Positions 22,997 through 30,640 of a stretch of 31,946 nt of DNA are shown here, piece after piece. The translations under genes and the position numbers were made by a program. The notes under the pieces were generated by a model. That model searched no databases. It had not been told where the DNA came from and saw nothing but the letters and a program-made list of their open reading frames with translations. The stretch covers positions 1 to 31,946 of IMG/VR virus record IMGVR_UViG_3300029624_000067; one strand, 5' to 3'. The stretch is from a virus. The stretch's first letter is position 1; each line of letters starts with the position of its first letter.

Positions 22997-23613
22997 GACC
23001 GCTTCTCCAGGAGGAATGCCGTGATGTCATCTTGCGGCGCATCCTCATCGCCGCGCCAGAAAAATTCGTAGTGGACGCAGCGCAGATCAGGATATCGTGC
23101 CATCATTTCGCGGGCAAAGTCGCGTTTCCAGAGCTTGCCGGCATGGCCGCGATACGGCACCTCGACCGGCTCCGGGCTGAAATACTCGGCAATCAGGATA
23201 TTACGTTTGCTGGCACGATAGAGGACATCGTAGGCCTCGAAGAGATCGCTCGGAGCGATGTGGATCAACAGACCTTTGCTGAGAACCAGATCGTACTGGC
23301 CCCAGTCTTCAGCCCCGTTGAGCATGTCCTGCTCAAAAACGTTGACATAGCCGAGAGAGCGGAGATGCTCAGCAGCTTCGGGGTTGACCTCAACAGCCGA
23401 TAGCGCGACATGGGGATCAATGTTGCGAAACGCCTGCAAGTTTGCTCCCCGATTGGCCCCGAACTCCAAAATATTTGGTGGCCAATCGCAGATCTCCTGA
23501 TCCAGCATGGTCCGAAAGAACACCTCATTCGCGTTGACAAGCTTCGTGCCATCATTGCGTGCCGTGTACTCTGTGCCAAACGCGCCGCGCCAGAACTCTG
23601 CCGTCTCACTCAT
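22993..23613 (-). CDS. Pseudaminic-acid-associated methyltransferase
   Basis: 206 residues. It begins ETAEFWRGAFGTEYTARND, the diagnostic opening of the methylase family found beside pseudaminic acid genes. A Rossmann SAM-binding site follows (ILEFGANRGANLQAFR, about residues 48-63, the usual motif I with acidic residue later in VALSAVEVNPEAA). Such enzymes are proposed to methylate the nonulosonic acid, probably O-methylation, but the exact atom is not known to me. It overlaps both neighbours by 4 bp within the operon. Confidence 0.82.
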   Translation of the reverse strand: MSETAEFWRGAFGTEYTARNDGTKLVNANEVFFRTMLDQEICDWPPNILEFGANRGANLQAFRNIDPHVALSAVEVNPEAAEHLRSLGYVNVFEQDMLNGAEDWGQYDLVLSKGLLIHIAPSDLFEAYDVLYRASKRNILIAEYFSPEPVEVPYRGHAGKLWKRDFAREMMARYPDLRCVHYEFFWRGDEDAPQDDITAFLLEKRS

Positions 23614-24473
23614 GCTGCCTGCACCCTCAGATCGCTGTAGACATTATCATCGTCGGCCGAACCGGATGCGCGCCAGGCAAGATTGCAGCCCAGTGTAAGA
23701 TAGCGCATTTCGTGGGGCTCGATCGAGAACTTCGCATCCAGGCCGCCATCCAACCGGGACAAAGTGAAATGCTTCTCGATGATGCATGCGCCGCGCGCAA
23801 TGGCGGCGACGGCGGCAATCGATCCGCTTGCAACGTCCGTGTGATCGGAGAAGCCGACGACATTGGCCTCACGCTTCAGTGCTGAGATCCTGTCCAGATT
23901 TGCCTTCTCGATCGGGCATGGGTATTCGGAGACACAATGCATGACGGCCAGATCAGGGCCAGCCGGCTTTGCCGCATCGATCGCGCGACCGACATCGGCC
24001 ATTGCGCCCATGCCGGTTGATATGATGAGCGGCAGGCCTGTTGACGCAGCCTTCCTGATCAGTGACAGATTGGTCAGGTCGAACGAGCTGATCTTGAGAG
24101 CCGGCATTCCAAGGCCAGCACAAAACTCGACGGCGCTCTCGTCGAAGACGGACGAGAACAGCGTGATGCCATTCTCTGCGGCATGGCGCATCAGATCCGG
24201 GAACCACTCGCGCGGCGTATGCGCTTTGGCGTAGAGTTCGCCGAGCGTCATGCCATGCCATGGGCCGGATGCCAGAATGTAATCGGCTCCGCCGCGGGCT
24301 GCAGCAATCGATGCCGGATCGAAACACTGCAGCTTGACCGCATCAGCGCCGGCATGCCTGGCAGCCATGATAATCTGGACCGCCCTGTCGAACGAGCCAT
24401 TGTGATTGCAGCTCATTTCGGCGATCACATAGGGCGGATGGTTCGGGCTGATCTCGCGGCCGGCGATGTTCAT
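23610..24473 (-). CDS. pseI: Pseudaminic acid synthase-like (PseI/NeuB family), without SAF domain
   Basis: 287 residues from ATG 24473, which forms an ATGA overlap with the upstream stop; an earlier in-frame start at 24506 is less likely. The NeuB-type TIM barrel is complete: VIAEMSCNHNGSFDRAVQI (16-34), GADAVKLQ, KISSFDLTN, IISTGMG, MHCVSEYP, VGFSDHT, EKHFTLSR (233-240) and GGLDAKFSIEPHEM. The GG(P/L)DxxFS pattern is closer to PseI than to sialic-acid NeuB. The enzyme would condense phosphoenolpyruvate with a hexosamine. The usual C-terminal SAF (antifreeze-like) domain of about 60 residues, which helps bind the substrate across the dimer, is missing; the chain ends soon after the barrel. 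Confidence 0.85.
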   Translation of the reverse strand: MNIAGREISPNHPPYVIAEMSCNHNGSFDRAVQIIMAARHAGADAVKLQCFDPASIAAARGGADYILASGPWHGMTLGELYAKAHTPREWFPDLMRHAAENGITLFSSVFDESAVEFCAGLGMPALKISSFDLTNLSLIRKAASTGLPLIISTGMGAMADVGRAIDAAKPAGPDLAVMHCVSEYPCPIEKANLDRISALKREANVVGFSDHTDVASGSIAAVAAIARGACIIEKHFTLSRLDGGLDAKFSIEPHEMRYLTLGCNLAWRASGSADDDNVYSDLRVQAA

Positions 24474-24694
24474 GCCTTGCACTTCCGCCATTCGGCTTCG
24501 CTCCACGGAAGCTGTGCGGGCGCTTCGCGCGCCTCAACCAACCTAGCGTTCGGATACGCCTTGCGCACCAATGCCAGGCGGTGTTCGATTTCATCATCAT
24601 CGAATGTCATTGGTGCCGCCACATCACCCGAAACGAAGATCGGCGTCCATCCCGTCCATTTGCCTGGACTCTCAACCCATATTCCACGTTTCAT
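24470..24694 (-). CDS. Small protein in Pse-like operon, unknown
   Basis: 74 residues, overlapping both neighbours by 4 bp, so it is translated with the operon. N-terminal half is aromatic and Pro/Gly-rich (RGIWVESPGKWTGWTPIFVSG), C-terminal half is a charged helix (DDDEIEHRLALVRKAYP). No known domain is seen; it is too short and too different to be PseG, the hydrolase missing from the pathway. Confidence 0.7.
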   Translation of the reverse strand: MKRGIWVESPGKWTGWTPIFVSGDVAAPMTFDDDEIEHRLALVRKAYPNARLVEAREAPAQLPWSEAEWRKCKA

Positions 24695-25089
24695 GACTCA
24701 AGCTCGTAGGTCTGTTGGCAGAGACGGAAACCGAGGCGCTCGAATAGCGCGATCGACTTTGCGTTCTGCGGATTGATGTTGGCAAGGTAGCGTCGCGGTC
24801 CGTGCTTTGCCATCATAGCACCGACAGCCTCTGTTCCAAACCCTCGCCCCTGGCACGACCGAAAGATGCCTATGCCGATCTCATTTTGATGTGTAAGATA
24901 AACGGCGCCAACAATGCCTTCATTGATCAGCTGCCAGTCGGCATAAGGGCGACTGCGAACGAATTTGACATGCTCGACCCAGCTTGGCATTCGCTTGTGC
25001 GAAATAGACTCGTGCGGTTTGCGCTCTTCCATGAGATTCCAAAGAATATCAAAAGCGTACGGATGCTCGTAAACGTCAGTGAGTTGCAT
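24691..25089 (-). CDS. pseH: GNAT acetyltransferase, PseH-like
   Basis: 132 residues from ATG 25089, which overlaps the upstream gene by 14 bp; a longer frame to 25146 is rejected. It has the GNAT layout: EIGIGIFRSCQGRGFGTEAV (residues 70-89) contains the RxxGxG-type acetyl-CoA loop (QGRGFG), and the C-terminal NINPQNAKSIALFERLGFR is the classic helix-strand that closes the site. PseH N-acetylates the 4-amino sugar in pseudaminic acid synthesis. The position between PseF-like and PseI-like genes supports that role. Confidence 0.8.
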   Translation of the reverse strand: MQLTDVYEHPYAFDILWNLMEERKPHESISHKRMPSWVEHVKFVRSRPYADWQLINEGIVGAVYLTHQNEIGIGIFRSCQGRGFGTEAVGAMMAKHGPRRYLANINPQNAKSIALFERLGFRLCQQTYELES

Positions 25090-25747
25090 GGATCGCCTCA
25101 ATGTACCGTCGATTGATGTCATCAGCACGGCGGCGCTCGAATTCATGCCAGATCGTCACATAATCTTCTATCGTGTCCAGGGTCAGGCGGATGTGAGCCA
25201 AATTGGCTTCTGCAGCGACGTTAGGCCCAAGACATATCGGACGGGCATACATCCACGGGGTGACATGTTCGCGTTCATGTGCACTCGCGGCGCTGGCATC
25301 GGCCTTGTGCAGCAGCGCTGCGTCGAACACTTCGCAGTCATAGCCGTGCGGCCACGTCCGCGGCCGCACATTGCTGACATAGCCGCGATGCTCCCGGTGC
25401 GCTTCGAGCACTTTCTCGCAGACTTTGGCGTCGATCAGAGGACAGTCCGCCGTGATGCGCATGACGACATCCGCATTAACGGCCTTGGCGGCGAGAGCGT
25501 AACGAGCCAAAACATCATGCTCGGGGCCGCGGACAATCGTCGCTCCAGCATTTCTGGCAAAGCTAACGATCATGTCGCTGTCATCGTCACCCGAGATGGC
25601 GGCGACGACGTGATCCACACCGTCAATCCGCCGGCAACGCTTTACGACTTCCTCAATGACCAGCCTGCCAGTCGGCAGCGGCAGCATCACCTTGCCTGGC
25701 AGCCGGGAGGATTTCAGCCGCGCCTGGATGATACAAGCGGTGATCAA
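25076..25747 (-). CDS. pseF: CMP-nonulosonic acid cytidylyltransferase, PseF/SpsF-like
   Basis: 223 residues. The opening IIQARLKSSRLPGKVM is the nucleotide-binding signature of the SpsF/CMP-KDO synthetase family, and the central RITADCPLIDAKV matches its sugar-metal site. PseF activates pseudaminic acid with CTP to make the CMP-sugar used by transferases. The neighbour genes give the PseF reading; by sequence alone it could be another SpsF-type cytidylyltransferase. It is coupled to both neighbours by short overlaps. Confidence 0.8.
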   Translation of the reverse strand: MITACIIQARLKSSRLPGKVMLPLPTGRLVIEEVVKRCRRIDGVDHVVAAISGDDDSDMIVSFARNAGATIVRGPEHDVLARYALAAKAVNADVVMRITADCPLIDAKVCEKVLEAHREHRGYVSNVRPRTWPHGYDCEVFDAALLHKADASAASAHEREHVTPWMYARPICLGPNVAAEANLAHIRLTLDTIEDYVTIWHEFERRRADDINRRYIEAIHATH

Positions 25748-26013
25748 CTGACATCCTCCCCGCCGTGAACTTTCCCTGACTGGTCCAGCAGCTCGATGGT
25801 CATGTCGCCATCGTCAAATTTGATAATCTTTATATCGCGCTCTTCCAGCTTGTCGAGCCCTAGGCACGCTAGGAATTCGCGCTCCATCTTCTTTGGGACC
25901 GCAATGCTCACAAACAGCCTTCCATTGCTTGACCGACGAACAGTGCCCTTGCGGTGAAGCTTGAAAGGCCTGTATATGCCCGTGACACGGGGTTTCGTGT
26001 CTCCATCGGTCAT
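25744..26013 (-). CDS. Small protein in Pse-like operon, unknown
   Basis: 89 residues from ATG 26013, sharing one base with the upstream stop (TAATG). It has a basic N-terminal half (FKLHRKGTVRRSSNGRLFVSI), a short helix (KKMEREFLACLGLD) and an acidic end. No recognised domain. It lies where PseC and PseF genes meet in the operon, so it may be an accessory, but its role cannot be read from the sequence. Confidence 0.65.
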   Translation of the reverse strand: MTDGDTKPRVTGIYRPFKLHRKGTVRRSSNGRLFVSIAVPKKMEREFLACLGLDKLEERDIKIIKFDDGDMTIELLDQSGKVHGGEDVS

Positions 26014-26621
26014 TACGCGAACACCGGGGACTTGCTGAGATCCGCGTAGACCGGCGTCGGCAGATCCGGATTGTCCCGGCTGAATTCGGCTGCCGTCAGC
26101 TTGCAAAGCAGCTGCGCTGCAGTGTCGGCATTCATGTAGCAATGCCAGCCGATCATATCGAAGTAATCTTCATTGGCTGGCACGCCTTCAGTTCTGCCAT
26201 CAAATCTGGCGCGGCGGAACCAGGCATCGGCCTCGTCATTGTCATGCAGGATTGCGCCGCCTTGCGAGGTGCCGAGGATCTTGCTGGCGTGGAATGACAG
26301 GCATTGCATTTGCCCAACGCGAAACATGCCGGCGCGAAATCGGCGCGCGCTGTCCCAGACAGGCAATGGCATCAGCTGATACTCGCCTTCCCAGATCAGA
26401 TATTCGAATGCAACGCGGTGGCCGGCGTGGATGATCGACTGCGGCACCGAGACATAGGTCTCAGCCGGTATCGTAACGGTTTGTGGACCGCTCTGCGTCT
26501 TGTGCCATGCGCAAGCAAGCAGCAATGCCATAGTGCAGCTGTTCGTCGTCACGGCGTATCGTGCGCCGGTATAGCTGCACAGCTCAGCCTCGAAATCACG
26601 CACGACCTGAAACTGTTTCAT
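26013..26621 (-). CDS. pseC: Compact PLP sugar aminotransferase, PseC/DegT-like
   Basis: 202 residues. It keeps the N-terminal core of DegT/DnrJ/EryC1 aminotransferases: FEAELCSYTGARYAVTTNSCTMAL (PLP phosphate-side loop), VTIPAETYVSVP, a DSARRF segment (D90, likely pyridine-nitrogen partner) and FHASKILGTSQGGAIL with the Schiff-base lysine K114. About half of the usual 380 residues, including the C-terminal domain, is absent, and the part between strand and lysine is compressed. PseC adds the 4-amino group to the PseB product. The stop is real and in frame with coupling to the next gene, so this is a naturally short version, not an assembly break. Activity is uncertain. Confidence 0.78.
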   Translation of the reverse strand: MKQFQVVRDFEAELCSYTGARYAVTTNSCTMALLLACAWHKTQSGPQTVTIPAETYVSVPQSIIHAGHRVAFEYLIWEGEYQLMPLPVWDSARRFRAGMFRVGQMQCLSFHASKILGTSQGGAILHDNDEADAWFRRARFDGRTEGVPANEDYFDMIGWHCYMNADTAAQLLCKLTAAEFSRDNPDLPTPVYADLSKSPVFA

Positions 26622-27481
26622 GCAGCTTTTGCCTCAACCATGCCAAGGGCGAGCCGGAGATCAGCGACGCTCATCCGCCTAGCGACGTCGCTGGTCTTGC
26701 CGTCGGCCATGCCCTCGTGCTTCTTTTCCCAGGCCGGAAGTCCGAGAATGCTCGGCGATGCGTCCATTGCCGTCACCAGATCGCCGACGCGGTAGGCCGG
26801 CAGGTCGGGAATGGCAAGCTCGCCGCCCTTCATCGTCGCGACCGTATCCAGAACAAGACCGACAGCTTCGTCAATCGTCATATAGAACCGCGTGCAGTCC
26901 GGGTCGGTGACAGGCACTATTCTAGATCCGCTAGCAATCATCTTTTGCCATTTCGGCACGATGCTGCCAGCGCTGGCCCACACGTTCCCATATCGAACCG
27001 ACGCGAACCGAGGGCCTGAAGCCGACACGGTGTTGTTCGCCGCCAAGATTGCCGCCTCCGCGAGTGCTTTCGACTGACCATAGGCCGAGCACGGCTGCCA
27101 TGCTTTGTCCGATGAAATGAACAGCACCTTCTTGACACCGGCATCCTGAGCAGCTTCAATCACATTGATCGTGCCGTCAACATTCGTTCGGATCATTTCG
27201 ACAGGGTTGTAAGCGCCAACCTCAATCCGCTTCAGCGCCGCGGCGTGAACGACAACATCAACCTCAGTCATCGCCCGCCGAAGCCGGCTTTGATCACGCA
27301 CGTCACCGATGAAGAAGCGGAGCCGCTCATCATCATTGAGATCAGCGCGCAAATCAGCCTGGGCGTGCTCGCTGCGACTGAGGATGCAGATCCTCTCGGA
27401 GAGCTTTGCATCCAGCAGTCGGCGCACGAAATTCCGGCCGAAGAACCCGGTGCCGCCGGTGACAAGAATGCTACCCAGCAC
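26618..27481 (-). CDS. pseB: UDP-GlcNAc 4,6-dehydratase/5-epimerase-like, PseB
   Basis: 287 residues, start GTG 27481. NAD(P)-binding GGTGFFG at residues 9-15; the family-specific AALKRIEVGAYNPVEMIRTN (81-100) is close to PseB; active-site region SSDKA (123-127) and YGQSK (134-138, Tyr-Lys pair of the SDR fold). PseB starts the pathway by removing water from UDP-GlcNAc and inverting C5. It is the first gene of the operon and couples to the aminotransferase by an ATGA overlap. A related capsule dehydratase (FlaA1/CapD type) is the only close alternative. Confidence 0.85.
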   Translation of the reverse strand: MLGSILVTGGTGFFGRNFVRRLLDAKLSERICILSRSEHAQADLRADLNDDERLRFFIGDVRDQSRLRRAMTEVDVVVHAAALKRIEVGAYNPVEMIRTNVDGTINVIEAAQDAGVKKVLFISSDKAWQPCSAYGQSKALAEAAILAANNTVSASGPRFASVRYGNVWASAGSIVPKWQKMIASGSRIVPVTDPDCTRFYMTIDEAVGLVLDTVATMKGGELAIPDLPAYRVGDLVTAMDASPSILGLPAWEKKHEGMADGKTSDVARRMSVADLRLALGMVEAKAA

Positions 27482-27539
27482 TGACTTTTACCTCGGCACG
27501 TTTCTTGCGCGCTGCAGCTATCTTGACCAACCAGCTCAT
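27471..27539 (-). CDS. 22-residue ORF at the operon boundary
   Basis: A short frame, ATG 27539 (TGATG overlap with the upstream stop) to TAG 27471, reading MSWLVKIAAARKKRAEVKV and then SAG. It ends inside the start of the PseB-like gene. The coupled start suggests real translation, either as a leader peptide of the operon or as the left-over beginning of a gene interrupted when the sugar operon entered. Too short to classify. Confidence 0.35.
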   Translation of the reverse strand: MSWLVKIAAARKKRAEVKVSAG

Positions 27540-28024
27540 CACAGATTGCCAGGCTTCGGGATCTCTTCGAACGTTACCGTGCCCTGCATGCTTACAGCGC
27601 TGTCATCGGTGCGGACGTGGAAGCGCTGACCAAGGTCAAGTACAGGCATCTCGACTTCATCCGGCCTGTAGCAAAAGGTGTTTTCGTCGAAGAAGCCGTT
27701 GTAGAGGACTTCCTGACTGGCCGTCGAAGCCAACGACGTAGACGGCCCGACGATCGAGCTTCCAGCCGTTGGCGCAGCGGACCAGCCCTTGAGATTGACA
27801 GGCGTGACGGTCGCGCCGCCGCTTGTGCTCGATGAGCCGCGGAGAAGCTGGACGCCGATGCTGCCCTGATCCGATGAAATCGCAGCCAAGTCAACGCATC
27901 TGATCCTGACACGGTTTGTCGTCGAGGCGAGAACGCCGATCAGATCATGCGCCGTGCCGGATGTCAGGCCGGTTGACTTGAACGACGCCGTGTGAACCGA
28001 ACCGGAGTAATAGGGTTGTCCCAT
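27539..28024 (-). CDS. Ser/Gly/Thr-rich beta-type structural protein
   Basis: 161 residues. It begins MGQPYYSGSVHTASFKSTG and contains long Ser/Thr/Gly stretches (LRGSSSTSGGATVTPVN, AGSSIVGPSTSLAS), with an aromatic C-terminal part (LYNGFFDENTFCYRPDEVE) and an ending FEEIPKPGNL. It looks like a small virion protein of beta structure. The gene starts right after the small terminase stop. It is one of two Ser/Thr-rich virion-type proteins that flank the sugar operon. Confidence 0.65.
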   Translation of the reverse strand: MGQPYYSGSVHTASFKSTGLTSGTAHDLIGVLASTTNRVRIRCVDLAAISSDQGSIGVQLLRGSSSTSGGATVTPVNLKGWSAAPTAGSSIVGPSTSLASTASQEVLYNGFFDENTFCYRPDEVEMPVLDLGQRFHVRTDDSAVSMQGTVTFEEIPKPGNL

Positions 28025-28534
28025 CTATTCGGCTTCCTTTTCTTGTTCTTCTATGCCCTGCGCAAGCTGGAAAGCAATCCAGCGGGCCTTATCGATGACG
28101 TTGATGTTTTCAGGTGGAATGAGAGGCGCGCCGTCTTTGCCGGTGACTTCGTTCTTGTCTTTCTGGCTTAAAAGTTGCTTGCCGAGCCATATTAGCATAG
28201 ACGCATTACCACCCTCAGCGGCTTTCACCTGCATCCGGCGCAAGTTAATCTTGCCTTGCCCTTCTCCAATTTGCCACGCCTCTTCTGCCTTTTTATGTGT
28301 GTTAAGAAATTGCCAGAAAGTCGGGCGTGATACTTCAAGAAATGCAGCGGCTTCCTCTTTCGTGGCGTGGAGGATGGCGAGCTTGCGAATTGTTCTCAGC
28401 GTCTCTTCGTCAGGCGACAGCTTTGGCTTTCTTCCCGCCTTGCTTTTTTCCTTTGGCTTCGTGCTCTTCTCTGAGCGCTTTGATCGCGACGCCGTAGCAG
28501 TCGCTTGAGTTTTTGTCCGGGTTGAAGCGGGCAT
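28025..28534 (-). CDS. terS: Terminase small subunit
   Basis: 169 residues. The N-terminal 33 residues are Lys/Ser/Thr/Arg-rich and probably disordered; then AGRKPKLSPDEETLRTIRKL, a helix-turn-helix-like ATKEEAAAFLEVSRPTFWQFL, LRRMQVKAAEGGNASMLIWLGKQLL and a Glu-rich end. This matches small terminases, which recognise the packaging site and recruit the large subunit. The first 125 bp overlap the 3' end of the methyltransferase gene in another frame; no later ATG keeps the HTH, so the long overlap is taken as real. A GTG or TTG inside the overlap cannot be excluded. Confidence 0.82.
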   Translation of the reverse strand: MPASTRTKTQATATASRSKRSEKSTKPKEKSKAGRKPKLSPDEETLRTIRKLAILHATKEEAAAFLEVSRPTFWQFLNTHKKAEEAWQIGEGQGKINLRRMQVKAAEGGNASMLIWLGKQLLSQKDKNEVTGKDGAPLIPPENINVIDKARWIAFQLAQGIEEQEKEAE

Positions 28535-29741
28535 CTTTCATCTCTTCAAAGGTTTGGCCGGTCTCCTCATGGATTGCTTGCTGGCCGGTGAAAGTCTGCC
28601 AGCGCTCAACGGCGACATCGACATATTGAGGGTAAAGCTCTATTGCGTAGATGTGACGGCCTGTTAGCTCGCCTGCCATGATCGTAGTGCCGGAGCCCGA
28701 GAACGGCTCATAGACGGCTTGGCCTGGGCTTGAGTTGTTACAGATCGGGCGGCGCATGCATTCGATGGGCTTTTGAGTGCTATGGCCGGTTTCAGACTTC
28801 TGCGGTTTGTCGATCTTCCAGAGCGTGGATTGCGTTCGGTCGCCTTGCCAGTGTCCGTTGCGCTTTTCTCGCACTGCGTACCAGCACGGCTCGTGGCCGG
28901 GATGATAATTCCCTCGCCCAATAACGAATTGGTGCTTAGCCCATGCAATCTGAGCTCTTATTTCCAAGCCCGTAGAAATCAAACTTTCTGCTACGACATG
29001 AGCCTTATTTCCTGCATGCCAAACATAAGCAACATTGCCGGAGAAAAGCGCCCAAGCTTTGGACCAGTCCGCGTTATCGTCGTTAGATACTTTGCCACGT
29101 GCGCCATTCGGCGTATTCTTCTCAGGCATAGCGTTTTCACGCCAAGAGCTGTCATACTCCACCCCATAAGGGGGATCAGTCACCATCAGATGCGGCTTGA
29201 CGCCGTTCAGGCATTTATCGACATCACTGGCAACGGTTGAGTCACCGCAAAGCAGCCGATGGTTGCCGAGTATCCAGACATCGCCAAGGGCGGAAACGGG
29301 ATTGACTGGCGGCTCTGGTGTTTCCTCGGCGCGCTCTTGCTCTTCATCGTCTTGCATGAGGCGATTCAGCTCGGGAGCGTCGAAGCCGGTCAGGTCAAGA
29401 TCGAAGTCCAGCTCCTTGAGATCGCCAAGCTCCAGCTTGAGAAGGTCGTGATCCCAATCCGTTTCCTGTGCGACACGATTGTCAGCAAGGCGATAGGCTT
29501 TGGCCTGTTCCGGTGTGAGATCGGCGACGTGGACTGGGACTTGCTTGAGGCCGAGCCGCTTTGAGGCCAGCAGGCGCGTATGACCCGCAATGATCACACC
29601 GTCCCTGTCAACGATGATCGGCTGACGGAAGCCGTACTCCTTGATGGACTTTGCGACCTTGGCAATCGCGCTATCAGGACACTTGCGCGGATTTTGCTCG
29701 TAGGGCTTGGGCTTGTCGATGGCCCAAAGTTCAATGTTCAT
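28410..29741 (-). CDS. ParB-like / DNA methyltransferase fusion (beta-class orphan)
   Basis: 443 residues from ATG 29741; a GTG two codons upstream is an alternative. Residues 1-95 form a ParB/Srx-like domain (QNPRK, IKEYGFRQPIIVD, GVIIAGHTRLLA). The methyltransferase part has DPPY at 189-192 before the SAM site FSGSGTT (near 355), the beta order, so it is an N6-adenine or N4-cytosine enzyme. No restriction partner is in the window, so it is an orphan modification enzyme, perhaps protecting phage DNA. Its last 42 codons overlap the small terminase gene, and it ends with a basic tail (KGKKQGGKKAKAVA). Confidence 0.88.
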   Translation of the reverse strand: MNIELWAIDKPKPYEQNPRKCPDSAIAKVAKSIKEYGFRQPIIVDRDGVIIAGHTRLLASKRLGLKQVPVHVADLTPEQAKAYRLADNRVAQETDWDHDLLKLELGDLKELDFDLDLTGFDAPELNRLMQDDEEQERAEETPEPPVNPVSALGDVWILGNHRLLCGDSTVASDVDKCLNGVKPHLMVTDPPYGVEYDSSWRENAMPEKNTPNGARGKVSNDDNADWSKAWALFSGNVAYVWHAGNKAHVVAESLISTGLEIRAQIAWAKHQFVIGRGNYHPGHEPCWYAVREKRNGHWQGDRTQSTLWKIDKPQKSETGHSTQKPIECMRRPICNNSSPGQAVYEPFSGSGTTIMAGELTGRHIYAIELYPQYVDVAVERWQTFTGQQAIHEETGQTFEEMKDARFNPDKNSSDCYGVAIKALREEHEAKGKKQGGKKAKAVA

Positions 29742-29798
29742 GTCCACTCGTGCAAAATCTTGCTTCCCAGAAGCGGTTTCCCTTAGGAGCTGGCATGG

Positions 29799-30140
29799 CT
29801 AGTTCGGCAGCCCCGGCAAAGCCGTTGCGGGCCACATCCCTGCGTTGGAGAGTTCAGCAAGCATTCTTGGCTCCGGTGTGCAAGTGAAGTGATAATATTT
29901 GTCTTCGCCTCTGACCTTCATCCAGAACCAGAAGACGATCTTGCCGAGGAGATGATACTCTTGGGTCAGGACGTTCACTTCGTTGAACTTGATCGGGCGA
30001 CTGGCTCCAGCTTCTATGAAATGCTCGGCCGCCTCTTCGCAAGCGACCCTGAACATCTCGCTGTCTGCCCACTTCTCGTTCGAGACAACCGTATGGGTGC
30101 CGAGTTGAGGAATGGGTTCGCCGTCGGTCTTGTTAAGCAT
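29799..30140 (-). CDS. Hypothetical phage protein
   Basis: 113 residues, ATG 30140 with AAAGGGC upstream. No known domain. It has a Glu/Ala-rich helix (MFRVACEEAAEHFIEAG) and an aromatic middle (GKIVFWFWMKVRGEDKYYHF). Lies in the leftward block before the methyltransferase. Confidence 0.6.
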   Translation of the reverse strand: MLNKTDGEPIPQLGTHTVVSNEKWADSEMFRVACEEAAEHFIEAGASRPIKFNEVNVLTQEYHLLGKIVFWFWMKVRGEDKYYHFTCTPEPRMLAELSNAGMWPATALPGLPN

Positions 30141-30155
30141 TTTTGCCCTTTGGCA

Positions 30156-30521
30156 TTAGGTGGTTCTCTCGATAGCCCCATAAATGACGGCCTCATTGTT
30201 CAGGACCGTGCATGGCGGAATGATTGCATCTGGATGCCAGAGAACGGCGACGCGCGGCCCGAGGCGAACATCATAGCGCCACCCCGGATGCTTCGCTTCA
30301 TACGCGAAGCCAAAGCCTTGAAGGCCATCACATTGCTCGGGATCAATGTCCCTTTGCTCCATTTCATTCATGAGCTTGTCGATCAGCTCGTCTTTAGTGG
30401 ACGCCGTGACTTCAACATCAAGCATGAATTTGGCAAGCACTGAATTCACCTCGCCGTCAATATGGACGTGCTCGGATTTGTCGCGTGGCTCTCGGGCGAT
30501 GTAATACTCAATGGCTGTCAT
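30156..30521 (-). CDS. Hypothetical phage protein
   Basis: 121 residues. The sequence has a strand-helix start (EYYIAREPRD), a DKLMNEMEQRDIDPEQC helix, then an aromatic YEAKHPGWRYDVRLG segment. No domain is recognised. The ribosome site is weak. Confidence 0.6.
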   Translation of the reverse strand: MTAIEYYIAREPRDKSEHVHIDGEVNSVLAKFMLDVEVTASTKDELIDKLMNEMEQRDIDPEQCDGLQGFGFAYEAKHPGWRYDVRLGPRVAVLWHPDAIIPPCTVLNNEAVIYGAIERTT

Positions 30522-30640
30522 TAGCTGTTGTCCACGACTGCGTTGCGGCGTCAGGTCCTACAACTGGCACCGTACGAGCAATTGGCAACCCGAGGAAGAA
30601 AGAAGCGAATGGCGATCATGGTGTTTCCTTTAGTTTGCCT

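Noticed and set aside
30522-30640. Small gene on the minus strand (22 codons with AAAGGAAA upstream, or 35 if a one-base shift is allowed)
   Set aside because: The frame breaks after 22 codons and no family is recognised; a sequencing error cannot be shown.
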